Assembly: GCF_000611645.1 (NCBI RefSeq)
Contig: NW_014012057.1
Span: 1 to 13,125, forward strand
Length of the DNA: 13,125 nucleotides
Direction: 5' to 3'
Source of the DNA: Monoraphidium neglectum
Lineage: Eukaryota > Chlorophyta > Chlorophyceae > Sphaeropleales > Selenastraceae
Part shown: piece after piece, positions 1 through 7,964 of the stretch
How the letters are laid out: the number at the start of each line of letters is the position of its first letter
Position numbering within the stretch: position 1 is the stretch's first letter
Notes under the pieces: generated by a model
What the model was told of the DNA's origin: nothing
Databases searched by the model: none
Seen by the model: only the letters and a program-made list of their open reading frames with translations
Program-made: the position numbers and the translations under genes

Positions 1-38
1 CCCCCCGCCCCCCGCTCCCGGGCCCCTTGACCCCGCAG

Positions 39-214
39 CTGCGGCAGCTGGAGGCGTGGTATCGTTCTGAGGTGGCGCGCCTGGGCGCCGAGCGCGGCGA
101 CCTCGCGCGCCGCGGCGCCGCGCTGGAGCAGCGGCACGCGCAGTTTGCGCACGAGCTGCGGCGGCGGGACGGGGAGGTGGAGAAGCTGCAGGGGCGGGTG
201 CGGGCGTTGCTCAG
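39..214 (+). CDS. Internal exon of a coiled-coil protein, possibly ADIP/SSX2IP-like
   Basis: The exon follows a C-rich tract ending CCCCGCAG and ends at CTCAG|GTGGGC, so both splice sites fit. It is open from first to last base, enters in phase 0 and leaves with two bases of a codon. The 58 encoded residues are rich in Arg, Glu and Leu, begin LRQLEAWYRSEVARLGAER and end with EVEKLQGRVRALLR, the heptad pattern of a long alpha-helical coiled coil. Third codon positions are overwhelmingly G or C, as in highly conserved algal genes. The last 20 residues resemble the conserved stretch of ADIP-domain proteins (afadin/alpha-actinin-binding, SSX2IP in animals, linked to centrosome and cilium base). 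That identity is from memory of the family pattern and is weak. The start of the gene lies outside the window. The exon call is strong, the family call is not. Confidence 0.72.
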
Positions 215-987
215 GTGGGCCGGCCTGGATGCAGGGTGCCTTGTTTGAAAGCAGAGTGCCTTGTTAAGAGGTAGAGCGTTTCTTTTGGAGGCAGAGTGTT
301 TCGTTTGGAGGCAAGAGCACGCGAAACACTCACAATATCCACTGTATGCATGCTATGGCGGCACCCGCTGCAGCAGGCGCACCAGCACACGCTGTCAGGA
401 GAGGTAACACGGTTGCCTAAAAAAGCTGGGACCTTTGTCATCAATTGCTTGTCCAGGTGCTCACGCACCCCACTGGACATCCGGTCTGCCCAGCATGACC
501 AACACCCCCGTCTTGCCGGCTCAACTGCCCCCGGCTCACTCATACAATGGCTACTGTACCTGGGCTAGCTGGGCCTTGCTCATCAGGCCCAAGCTGCCAA
601 CTAGGCACTGCTGTCACGCTGTGTGTGGTAGTGACTGCGCCCCAGGACCGTCGCAGTACCCGCCGCCTTGAGGCTGACGGGAGCTGGTGGCACCAGCCAA
701 GAGTGGCATGACCTGCGTGCGGCGCTGGAGTTATGTATGCGCATGGCTGGCTGCGGCCAGCCGGATGGCATCCACCAAGCTGTGAACGCATGCCCTCTGA
801 TGCACGCGCGCGCACCGCACGAAACGTCACAACACCGCTGCATGCACAATACAATACTGGCGACAGCTGGCCTTTCATTGACATCATCATGATGCTGTTC
901 AGCAGCACAGCTCTGATTGTGACCCACGTGTGCAAGCCGCAGCCTGGGGCGTGAGCCCAGGCGCTTCTGTCTCGCACGATTGCGTAG
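215..987 (+). other. Probable long intron or start of an intergenic region after the coiled-coil exon
   Basis: This 773-base stretch begins with a good splice donor (GTGGGC). It has lower GC than the exon before it and frequent stops in the plus frames. Short open frames occur on both strands, but none has flanking splice sites and a convincing protein pattern. Just after the donor there are near-repeats of a short phrase (GCAGAGTG at about 250 and 290 and close variants), suggesting local slippage. A possible acceptor (GCGTAG) lies at its right edge. I see no RNA gene or mobile element here. Confidence 0.4.
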
Positions 988-1098
988 GCGCGGCTGCGTG
1001 CCGCCAACGTGCGGGACGATGAGCCCAGCTCCCATGCTAGCTCCCATGTTAGCACATCTGGCGCTTGGGGGAGAGAGGGGTCTGCAATAAGTAGATAG
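988..1098 (+). CDS. Possible last exon of the coiled-coil gene
   Basis: After an acceptor-like CGATTGCGTAG the sequence reads open for 36 codons (starting ARLRAANVRDDEPSSHASSH) to a TAG at 1096-1098. The reading is hydrophilic and looks like a protein tail. It contains a 12-base tandem duplication (AGCTCCCATGCT then AGCTCCCATGTT) giving SSHA-SSHV. The problem is phase: the exon at 39-214 leaves two bases over, and joining it to 988 would read a different frame, which stops at 1088-1090 and gives a Met/Pro/Leu-rich tail. So either another exon lies between, the donor is different, or this is not an exon of that gene. Low confidence. Confidence 0.25.
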   Translation, partial: ARLRAANVRDDEPSSHASSHVSTSGAWGREGSAISR

Positions 1099-1130
1099 CT
1101 AGGTGAGCTGCGCCCTTGTATTTGTTCAAG

Positions 1131-1183
1131 GTCAACAGTTAATTAGTCAACAGTTACTTAGTCAACAGTTACTTAGTCAACAG
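1131..1183. repeat. 15-base tandem repeat, 3.5 copies
   Basis: The unit GTCAACAGTTACTTA starts at 1131, 1146 and 1161, with a partial fourth copy GTCAACAG at 1176-1183. The first copy differs by one base (AATTA for ACTTA). It is followed by an inverted repeat GTTGCG-GCGAT-CGCAAC at about 1191-1207. This is a minisatellite of recent origin, since the copies are nearly identical. No function is visible. Confidence 0.9.
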
Positions 1184-1367
1184 TCAAATAGTTGCGGCGA
1201 TCGCAACCTCACTCGAGCCGCCATGAGGTGCCTCGTGATTGCCACGTCAACCCAACAGGCAGGAGTGAAGGGATAGCACACCTCCTAGAACTTTGCCTAG
1301 CTAGCCACGGCAATCCATGCTCTTACCTATCACTGCGCTATTGTGTTGATAAAATTGCTGCTGACTC

Positions 1368-1868
1368 ATGGATCCGCCGCCTCCCCCTCCCTACTTTGCT
1401 TCTTGCTTGCAATGCAAGGACAAGTGTTTGAACCAGTGCGCGACAATGATTGAGAGCCAACACAATTGTAAACACGCCTTGTACAAGGCGTGTTTTGCAT
1501 GCGCGGCAATCTGGGGTTGCTGCCGCTTTGGCGTTGCTGCCGTTTACACCGCAAGTCCCCCCTTTCCTCCGGCGGCTCCAAGTTGTGCGTTCGGGCTTTT
1601 TATGGCCAAGCCCATGAGCTTGGATGGCCCCGAGCAGGCTCTTGCAGAATTTTGCAACAATCATGTTTCTTGGGCGCCCCCCCTTCGCGGTCTCCCTTGT
1701 GGCGTGGAGGTTCTGCGGTTTGGTGTTGCTGCCAACTTCTTGTGCTTCGACATTTTCGTGCAAGCTCTCTACATCGACCAGGGCATTGATGTTGTGCTGC
1801 ACATTTTAATCATGCAGGCTGATACACACTGCTCAATGCAAGGCACTGACAGTTGCAGCTGTAGTTAA
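1368..1868 (+). other. Antiparallel overlapping open frames, coding status unresolved
   Basis: On the plus strand an ATG opens 166 codons (starting MDPPPPPPYFASCLQCKDKC) to a TAA. The protein would be Cys-rich at its start, with several CxxC-like spacings, and would carry the phrase RFGVAA twice (about residues 53 and 122). The opposite strand is open too, for 154 codons at 1338-1802, with a basic central stretch (GRPRNMIVAKFCKSLLGAIQ) and a CGVNG...CRAC pattern that could be a zinc-binding knuckle. Only one, or neither, can be the real frame. The repeated phrase RFGVAA on one strand corresponds to GSNAK/GSNTK on the other, so it is a DNA-level repeat. Neither protein is recognised. Confidence 0.25.
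1470..1495. repeat. Perfect 26-base palindrome
   Basis: The 13-base half AAACACGCCTTGT is followed with no spacer by its exact reverse complement, centred between 1482 and 1483. The next outward pair (T/T) does not match, so the symmetry ends sharply. It could form a cruciform, bind a dimeric protein, or be the fused ends of an excised inverted-repeat element. It lies inside the antiparallel open frames, where it reads as an internal protein stretch without stops. Confidence 0.9.
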
Positions 1869-1875
1869 AAGAGAT

Positions 1876-2612
1876 TCAAGTGTTACGTGCGCGCACAACA
1901 CATTTTATTATGCTGAAAATGGAAACAACCAAAACAAGTAGCCCCTTTCGCTGGTTGTGCTTGAATGCTTCCAGCACGGCCCACAGGCTGGCCTCAACAA
2001 GACGAGCGTCTGAGCGCACGTCCAATTGCAATCTTTTGTTGAAGCCTTTTGGGAGAACAGTGGATGCAACGTCGTCTCCCGAGTTCAGTACCCGTGTGAC
2101 GCGTGCTATCGCAGCCTTCTGGCCCTGGTTGATATTTTTGTCAAGCTGCCGCCGTTGTGCGCTCAGTGGGCGCATCGACGCAGTCGTCGCATCAACCAAG
2201 TCGGCTAGCCCATCCACTCCAGCAGGCCACAATATCGGAATTTCATCAAGTCGGGTGCGAGTGCGTCGGTGATCGTTTTTAGGGCAGTGGGCTTGGCGGC
2301 TGGCGCGCCGCCCACGCGAGTCAGCCACTCCGTGAGAAAGGAAGGGCCATTGCAGTTGCTCAAGCGTTTCCTTACCTGCACCCACAAACCCATGCTGTAA
2401 GCACTCTCTGCCAAAACGATGCTGGTAGAACATGGCATACAGTATACATACACAAGTCGTGCAATGGGGCTTTCGTTGATGCAACGCGATGGCTGGTTAC
2501 AACCACTGTCAGCATTTCCACATGTCTTGAGAGATTCACATGTGCATGACTGGGGCCAGCAAGGCGGTGCAACAAGAGTCGGGGAACGCACGTTTGAACC
2601 AGGGAATTCCAT
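1876..2612 (-). pseudogene. Unrecognised minus-strand coding region with a frameshift
   Basis: Two minus-strand frames together read like one protein. The upstream frame (from 2612 to a stop at 2205) ends in a coherent stretch containing FLTEWLTRVGG, ALKTITDALAPDLMKFRY and CGLLEWMG. It stops within GGATGGGCTAG. One extra G in that run would carry the reading straight into the second frame, which continues ADLVDATTASMRPLSAQRR, then IARVTRVLNSGDDV, KRLQLDVRSDARLVEASLW and a hydrophobic tail LLVLVVSIFSIIKCVV before a stop at 1876-1878. A splice-donor-like CAG|GTAAGG on the minus strand lies near 2375 and could mark an exon edge upstream. No known family is recognised. Either a real gene has lost one base, or the assembly dropped a G. 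Conserved-looking composition across the junction favours true coding ancestry. Confidence 0.45.
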
Positions 2613-2684
2613 GTTTTCACCGTACTATGGCTATGCTCGCATGCAACGCCCTGATTTAAGTGTGCCCCAACGGGGCGCTAGTAC

Positions 2685-2720
2685 CACGCAATATGCTGTC
2701 ATGTCGCACGCAATATGCTG
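2685..2720. repeat. 14-base direct repeat
   Basis: CACGCAATATGCTG occurs at 2685-2698 and again exactly at 2707-2720, separated by eight bases. It is short and local, probably a slippage duplication. Confidence 0.8.
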
Positions 2721-3055
2721 GCACGGCGGGCGGAGTGGCAGCGGGGGGAGAGTGGCTGTTCTATGGATAGCGGCTGGCGAATGACCACTTGACGAGGCGA
2801 GCGAGGCGGCAATGTCAGCGACAATGACATGATAAGACATATACCACAGGGTGTGCCGTGCCCTTGCAGAGCGGGGTGAAGCCTTTCTTTGCACAGCATT
2901 GCGACAGTTAGCGCTGGGCACCTAATGTCCGTTCCATGGTGCACGCACTGCTGCCGATTTCGTCTAAAAACAAACCCCGGTGTATACCTCGGTGCATACA
3001 ATGTGCAGAACAATACAACAGATAGTTGGAAATCCTCATTGTATTACACGACTTG

Positions 3056-3115
3056 TAAACAACCAGGAAAACAACGAGAAACAACGGACTGTTGTTTACA
3101 ACGGGAAACAACAGG
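3056..3115. repeat. AAC-rich imperfect repeat with hairpin
   Basis: Variants of AAACAAC(G)G/AGAAACAAC recur several times. Within it AAACAAC-GGACT-GTTGTTT (3079-3097) is a perfect 7-base stem with a 5-base loop. It is a simple-sequence region; no function can be read from it. Confidence 0.6.
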
Positions 3116-3201
3116 GGTCTGTGTTGTATACATCCTGCCCTGCGGTTGGGCGGTGCATGCACTTTCATGGCGCTTATACGGCTGCTGTGCTGCTGGTGCC
3201 A

Positions 3202-3220
3202 ACCAGGCTTGAAGCCTGGT
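3202..3220. repeat. Short perfect hairpin
   Basis: ACCAGGCT-TGA-AGCCTGGT is an 8-base perfect stem with a 3-base loop. The flanks GGTGCC and TGCCACC are nearly complementary and could lengthen the stem. There is no T-run behind it, and this is a eukaryotic setting, so a bacterial terminator is not proposed. Confidence 0.7.
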
Positions 3221-3281
3221 AATGCCACCCTGTCATGGTGCACCTGAGATTATATGAAGCTTGCCATCATCCCTGCCATGT

Positions 3282-3803
3282 TCAATGTTGCAGACCCACT
3301 TGTGGCTGTGCAGGAAGTTGCAAAATGCGTATAGTGTGGTGGAAGGGGGCTAAACAAGCAAGTGGTCTGCACAAAACACCTTGCGTGTTGCGAGCACGTG
3401 CAGCCCTATGCACGTTAAGGACCATGCCAACGACCATCATGCAACAAACGTGTGAAGGATGGAGGTACACAACACCGGCACGCCAGTACTCGCCCCTAGC
3501 TACCTCAGCAACACTACTGGCTGCCACCCTTTGTTCATACCACGCCTGCGACCTGAAGCCGCTTGACGACTCCATCAACGGTTGCAGCACAGCTTCCGCT
3601 GCTGCTGCTGCTGCTGCTGCTATCCTTGCATGGGAGACATCAAAGGGTTGACGCAGTGGGTACGACGGTTGCACTCCTCGAGGTGGAGGGCCCGCCACAG
3701 TTTTGTTGCCGGCCTGTGTCAGATTGCACGGGGCAAGAACCAGCACTGAGCTTGTTGGCAAATGCTGACAAAGATGACGCGTGTGCGAGTGGATGCCGCG
3801 CAC
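3282..3803 (-). CDS. Hypothetical minus-strand coding region with an alanine tract
   Basis: An open frame of 173 codons runs on the minus strand. Its middle reads like a real protein: a proline-rich part (AGPPPRGVQPSYPLRQP), then eight alanines encoded by the (GCT)8 microsatellite, then EAVLQPLMESSSGFRSQAWY and EQRVAASSVAEVARGEYWRA, ending before a Cys/His-containing segment. The start codon is not a convincing ATG, so this is more likely an exon or a relic than a whole gene. The plus strand is also open over part of it (3235-3651), which weakens the call. The family is not recognised. It shares its strand with the broken regions at 1876-2612 and 6284-7090, so they may belong together, but nothing proves that. 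Confidence 0.3.
   Translation of the reverse strand: MRGIHSHTRHLCQHLPTSSVLVLAPCNLTQAGNKTVAGPPPRGVQPSYPLRQPFDVSHARIAAAAAAAAEAVLQPLMESSSGFRSQAWYEQRVAASSVAEVARGEYWRAGVVYLHPSHVCCMMVVGMVLNVHRAARARNTQGVLCRPLACLAPFHHTIRILQLPAQPQVGLQH
3598..3621. repeat. (GCT)8 microsatellite
   Basis: Eight uninterrupted GCT units. On the minus strand this codes for alanines in the open frame 3282-3803. Confidence 0.95.
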
Positions 3804-3869
3804 GATGACGTGCAGTCACGCAGCATGCCGCTGCCAGGCCTCAGTTCCACATATGGTGCTGCTGCTGCG

Positions 3870-5070
3870 CGCAGAGATGCCGTGCAAAGTCCCCAGGCTG
3901 CGATTTGATTGTTGGTGCCGCAGCGTGCTGCTGTGCTTCCCACGCACAGGCGGCAACGAACCATACTTGGCCACCAAAGTGATCCTGCTTAAACACAGGC
4001 AGCAGCGCTCACCTGAACCAATACGTGCTCCGTTGGCCCGCGGCTTGCTAAAACCCCACAAGCAGTCGTCGTCTGCCAAAGTGGATTGGACAAAGCACGC
4101 AGCAGGCGTGGATGGGGATGCAGTTGGACGGTGGCGCGTGCAGTATTTGATTTGCAGTCAGATATGTGCGCAAGCAAAGCAGCCCGCTGCCAACATCTGT
4201 GTCCACTTGCACATGATGCCCCGGCTGTGCGTTGCTCTGGCAAATAGCCCACAGGCTGCCGCTGAGCGGTTGGCGCTGCCGCAGCTGTGCTTCGCCTCTG
4301 CGTTCTGCACCTAGCCCTCCCGAATCCTGCTCCTCGCCAACACGCTCGCACACAATGTACTGCTCACCTTTGCTGGCGCGTGCGTCACAGCGGCCCACAG
4401 GTCCGTGATATGCTCAACGTTCAGCTCTGCCGCACGTGACTGGGACACACATAATCACTTGGTTGAAGGCAGTTGTGGGTGAGGGTCGTACCTGTGAAGC
4501 TGCACACGCGCGCAAGGCGGGCGCGTGCACAACTGGTGCTGCCTCATCTCCATCCCACTGCGCATCATGCCGCCGCTGTGCGTTGCTCTGGCACACGTAA
4601 CCCAAAGGCTGCCGCTGAGCGGTTGGTGCTGTCGCACACAGCTGCCCTTCGAGCGCGCGTTCTGCACACAGCCACCCCCAATCATCCTCCTCGCAGATGC
4701 GCGCGTGCGCTGCGCCGCCCACCTTTGCTGGCGAGTGCATCACAGCAGCCCGCGGCTTCATGGTGCTCCCAGCATCTCAGCCCTGGCACATGTGACGGGG
4801 GCACGCAAAAGCGCGACGGTTAACGGCAGTTGCGGCTGAGGGTGTATGTCCCAGGGTATACGCGGGCACAATGCAGCCTGCCAAGCCTCCGTCACACTGC
4901 GCATCATGCCGTAGCTGTGCTTTGATCTCACACACATAATTTACAGGCTGGCGTGGCGCCTGGCAGCTGCCCTATGCCTGTGCGTTCTGCACAGCCCTCC
5001 TCAATCCTGCTCCTGGCCGTTGTGCATGCGCCGCACCACTCACCTTGTAGGTAAGCATGCATCACGTGGT
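3870..5070. repeat. Decayed tandem repeat array with units of about 325-355 bases
   Basis: Several anchors recur in the same order. GCTGTGCGTTGCTCTGG is at 4224 and 4575, with a decayed form (GCTGTGCTTTGATCTC) at 4914. GCGTTCTGCAC is at 4300, 4657 and (last bases changed) 4982. CCTGCTCCTCGCC-like sequence is at about 4326, 4684 and 5007. A CACCTTTGCTGGCGxGTGCxTCAC block is at about 4365 and 4720, with a degenerate copy at 5041. Spacings are about 351-358 between copies one and two and 321-339 between copies two and three. A fainter unit before them (about 3870-4213) shares GATGCC, CTGTGCTTC, GCTCACCT and GCCCGCGGCTT in the same order. All open frames in this span are by-products of the repeat. 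It looks like an old satellite or segmental duplication. Confidence 0.75.
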
Positions 5071-5462
5071 CGAATAGGCTGATACAAAACTGAACTCAGA
5101 TCCTGCTTCTGGCCTGCGTGATTGACGCACAGGAGGTCGCAACAGTCATTTGCAGTCGCCGCTGTGGGGCGTAGGCTGCTGCCGTATCTGCGCGGGATGT
5201 GCGCGTCACAACCAGCAAGACCAACACACGAGCAAGCCGTGAGGTCGCACCCAGGTCCAGCACAACACATAGTCTTGTTGTGTGCCAGGTGACACCCACA
5301 TGTCCTGCTGTTGCCTGGTGCATGCCTGTTGTTGATGCGGTAACGGCGCACCGACAACGCGCTTGCTGAGTGCTGCAACAGAGATGCTGTCTGAAGCGCC
5401 GCCATTGGAGAATCGGCAATCACATTCTACCTTACGTGCCTGATGAGCGATCATCGTGGTGA
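5071..5462. other. Gap with uncertain minus-strand open frames
   Basis: Two minus-strand frames stay open across much of this region (5040-5423 and 5096-5419). One would be Cys/His-rich (containing CGCHLAHNKTMCCAG), the other hydrophobic. They overlap in different frames and neither has clear splice sites or a trusted start, so I do not call a gene. No RNA gene is seen. Confidence 0.3.
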
Positions 5463-5818
5463 GCAGCCGCGCCGGGCAGTCCGTTGCTGCGGGATCAGCC
5501 AACCGCAGTGATTGACGAATTAGCAGCCAGCTCCATTGGACAAAAATATAGTGGCAATCAATCTCTCGCCGCTGATCGCGCGAAGGACGCCCCGAGCGTG
5601 GCATCGACAACAAATGTTGAAGTAGATCTGAAGCAAGCACGGAGTACGGACAATGCAAAGTCAGTGGGATGCTGAATGCATACGATAAGGTAGTGCCTCA
5701 ACAAGTAGCTGATTGGGCAGAGGGAAAGCACAAAGCAGCACCTGAGTACCGCACCGTAGCAGCGGTGCTGCCGCCGCAACACGAGCATGTAAAGTATGTC
5801 GAAGTACAGGAGTATTGA
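5463..5818 (+). pseudogene. Unrecognised plus-strand coding region with a frameshift
   Basis: Two consecutive plus frames look like one hydrophilic protein. The first (5463-5675) contains LRDQPTAVIDELAASSIG, SLAADRAKDAPSVAST and VEVDLKQARSTDNAKSVG, then stops. The second opens at an ATG at 5669 and runs 49 codons to a stop at 5816-5818, beginning MLNAYDKVVPQQVADWAEG and ending HEHVKYVEVQEY. The two overlap by seven bases, and the change of frame falls exactly where the first reading loses sense. That is the pattern of a single-base indel. No intron fits in so small a gap. The charged, Ala/Gln/Val-rich composition is not recognised. It may be a relic exon of a gene or mobile element, or an assembly error in a live gene. 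Confidence 0.4.
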
Positions 5819-6283
5819 AATTGTTGTTTTTATATTGTCTACATCAACCAGCAGCCTGCACCAGGTTGCAGAACACGGCTGTGTGTGTTGCACTGGGTCA
5901 AACGGTCAACTCATCAACCTACAGTCAGCGCACCAGCACCATTCGTGGCAGCCGCACGAGGCTTCACCGCATGTCAGTGCTGCTCATCATGCTCCTAGCA
6001 ACTCAAAATTTTGGTGCCAAGGGCCTAACCAGGACACGCTGTTTACATGGACACCCATGTTGTTATACATGGTAGTTGTTTCACTGGGAAAAACAACGGA
6101 AAAACATGGAGAGGTTTTCTTGAGACGTTGAGGCACGGCCAGTGCAGCATGGAGTGGGGGATGGGACCTGTGTGCGTTGAGCTGGGCTCTACGAGTCCAC
6201 TATGTTGGAGCAAAACGACAGCAGTGGCTGTTGCGCTTGGTGCATCGCCACCCTCTGGCGCCTAAAAAACCCTCTGGCACCTG
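5819..6283. other. Gap without a convincing gene
   Basis: Plus frames at 5796-6131 and 6047-6265 are open but have ordinary non-coding composition and no splice context. At its right edge ACCCTCTGGCGCCT (6250-6263) is followed by a near copy ACCCTCTGGCACCT (6269-6282), a short direct repeat with one difference. Nothing else was seen. Confidence 0.4.
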
Positions 6284-7090
6284 TCAGCCAGCAGCCGGAC
6301 TAATTTTGTAAGCGAGTCGCAGTGTCTGCTGGCCCCTGATCGCGTCTGCAAAGTAAGCCACCATCGGGGTGTGATTTTGGTTGAGAGAACCGGTAACAGT
6401 TGTCAATGTACTTGCTGCGACTCGTTGGTTGGGTCGAAGGTCGCTTTTTTGGGCTGCGAGCGGGTCACGCCGTCCAAAGCGCCCGCCAGCCGGAACACTT
6501 CCACCGGTCATCGCAGTTGGGGTTGCTTGGCCGCTGATTGTTCTACCGTATATGAACGTTCGCCATACCTCGTACGAAACGGCGTTGCTGGTTTCTGCGC
6601 AGCCCCAAAGGTAGCGCGAGTATTTACAGCAGCTCCACGATGGGTCTCAAGCGGCAGCTCGACGTAGGGGCTGCTGATTCTGTAGAGAGTGACGACACAT
6701 GTTGGAGTAGCGACGGGGAGGCTTGTCGCGGCAAGGTGGGGCATGCAATCCTTGGCTGGTCCCACTCCCTTTTCAGGAATTGCTGGTTTGAATCAGTACT
6801 GTTTTGGTGCGCCTAGTCGTTTCTTGCGTGAAGCCGGCCTGCCCCGAGGCTTTTTGGTGCTGTCCCTCGCGCAGGCACCCAGAATCGCCGAGATTGGCTG
6901 CCATAGCGAACTGGCTTCCGCACATCCGCTTTGGCACTACGAGAAACTGCGCAGCGGCGTACAGCATGGGGCCAGCGGTGCGCAGCATGCGATCGCTGGG
7001 CGCTGCTGATGACGCTTTGCTGGCATGACTCTTGCTGGCGCTGCTAGGGGGTTGCCTTTGCAACACCGCAGCCGCCCTTCTGCCGTCCAT
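6284..7090 (-). pseudogene. Minus-strand coding relic broken across three frames
   Basis: Reading from 7090 leftward, coherent protein-like blocks appear in turn in different minus frames. The first contains SHASKASSAAPSDRMLRTAG, AAAQFLVVPKRMCGSQFAMA and ends after TRRTKTVLIQTSNS. The second contains SSPYVELPLETHRGAAVN and FRTRYGERSYTVEQSAAKQ. The third, from about 6508, contains VEVFRLAGALDGVTRSQPKK and ATFDPTNESQQV. The fourth continues TLTTVTGSLNQNHTPMV and YFADAIRGQQTLRLAYKI to a stop at 6284. Each block stops close to where the next begins, as expected after several indels, though short introns cannot be excluded. The plus strand is partly open too. No family is recognised. It lies just upstream of, and antiparallel to, the glutamine-rich exon. 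Confidence 0.35.
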
Positions 7091-7141
7091 ATGCTACAGC
7101 TGGCGCTGCTATTACGTCAATCATCAGCAAGCTCAATCCTC

Positions 7142-7555
7142 ATGGCGACATCGCAACCCCTTTGCTCACACTCTCCAGGGGGCGGTACTGCGTGGTCTCC
7201 CAGCCATCACCAGCCTTCACACCAGCTGTCACAGCAGCAACAGCAGCAGCAGCAGTTGCAGCAGCAACAGCAGCAGCAGCAACAGCAGCAACAGCAACAG
7301 CAGCAGCAGCAGTTCCATCCAACATGCAGCGGCATCAGCGGCCACATGAATGCTGGCGTCAGCCAAGCCAACTCAACGCAGGCCCCATCCCTGGCAAGGA
7401 CGTCTGGTGGTGGTGCTGCATTTGCTGGCAGCCTCCACCGCTGCGCGTCAGCACCCCAGCTTCAGGCCCTCGCAACTTTGGCGGATTCTGCAGCTACCAA
7501 CAGCAGCGGTGGCGTGTTGCCGCTGGCGCAGCCCTCTGCCGTGCTCTCCCATCAG
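7142..7555 (+). CDS. Glutamine-rich exon of a hypothetical low-complexity protein
   Basis: The frame is open from 7013 (after a stop at 7010-7012) and ends at a good donor, CATCAG|GTATGG, in phase 0. Candidate starts are ATG at 7025, 7088 and 7142; an unseen acceptor inside this span is also possible, so the left edge is tentative. The protein has a Ser/His/Pro-rich head, a glutamine tract of 27 codons broken by one Leu (7232-7312), then a Gly/Ala/Ser-rich part with phrases such as LARTSGGGAAFAGSLHRCAS and QLQALATLADSAATNSSGG. This is the composition of intrinsically disordered regulatory or scaffold proteins common in volvocine algae. No domain is visible. It joins in phase to the exon at 7680. 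Confidence 0.55.
7232..7312. repeat. CAG/CAA microsatellite encoding polyglutamine
   Basis: Twenty-seven codons of CAG with scattered CAA and a single TTG. The CAA interruptions stabilise such tracts against expansion in other systems. It lies wholly within the predicted exon and is read in the glutamine frame; the other frames would give poly-Ala or poly-Ser. Confidence 0.95.
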
Positions 7556-7679
7556 GTATGGGGTGGTGAGCTGTGTGCGCGTGAGCACGTGTAGATGTCA
7601 CTGTTGCAATGTTGCCGTGTGTGTGTGACCATTGAAGTATGCAGCACCAGCTGCTGGGTTAGGCTCGTAGGCCGCGCAG

Positions 7680-7964
7680 TATCTGATGCCCCAACCACCT
7701 TGCGCTGACTTGCCGCTTTGGAACTCCTGGCTGTCCTCGTCCCCGCGACCTCCTGCAGCACCATTGGCTGATGATGTAAAGGGCTACGCGGAGTGGTGGA
7801 TCGCGCCGCCGAACTTTCCGCAAGCAATCACAAGGGCCCCTGTGTGCGCAGCATCGCTTGGAGCAACTCACAATTCTTGCTGCTCAAGCCCTCCACCTGT
7901 GTACTCTTTTGGCACTGCCAGCACGCCCGGCCAGTTACCCTACCACCAAGGGTGGCGCCTGTAG
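7680..7964 (+). CDS. Second exon of the glutamine-rich hypothetical protein
   Basis: After a 124-base intron the acceptor GCCGCGCAG precedes an open frame in the phase expected from the exon before. It begins YLMPQPPCADLPLWNSWLSS, continues through a Pro/Ala stretch and a distinctive aromatic segment (GYAEWWIAPPNFPQAIT), then a Ser/Pro/Cys-rich part, and reaches TAG at 7962-7964. Immediately after that stop the same frame reads on as APASHKQPPLIPDPSILAIG and GGPVSRPVASSAR, which looks like a continuation of the same protein. So the stop may be a nonsense mutation, a base error, or be avoided by a splice I cannot see. If the stop is real, the protein ends here. The family is not recognised. 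Confidence 0.45.
   Translation, partial: YLMPQPPCADLPLWNSWLSSSPRPPAAPLADDVKGYAEWWIAPPNFPQAITRAPVCAASLGATHNSCCSSPPPVYSFGTASTPGQLPYHQGWRL

Larger units (their letters stand above)
2613..3281. other. Gap with small repeats, no convincing gene
   Basis: Open frames here (for example plus 2889-3212) lack a convincing composition or splice sites. The stretch holds a direct repeat at 2685-2720, an AAC-rich simple region at about 3056-3115 and a perfect hairpin at 3202-3220, each listed separately. I see no RNA gene. Confidence 0.4.

Noticed and set aside
3202..3220. Bacterial-type terminator
   Set aside because: The hairpin has no following T-run and the window is eukaryotic.
4048..4839. Several open frames of about 100-120 codons on both strands
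   Set aside because: They are produced by the tandem repeat and recur from unit to unit in parallel; there is no independent sign of coding.
7962..7964. Stop-codon reassignment or programmed readthrough of TAG to Gln
   Set aside because: It rests on a single site, the nearby frame also shifts, and other predicted coding frames end at ordinary stops. Decay or base error is simpler.
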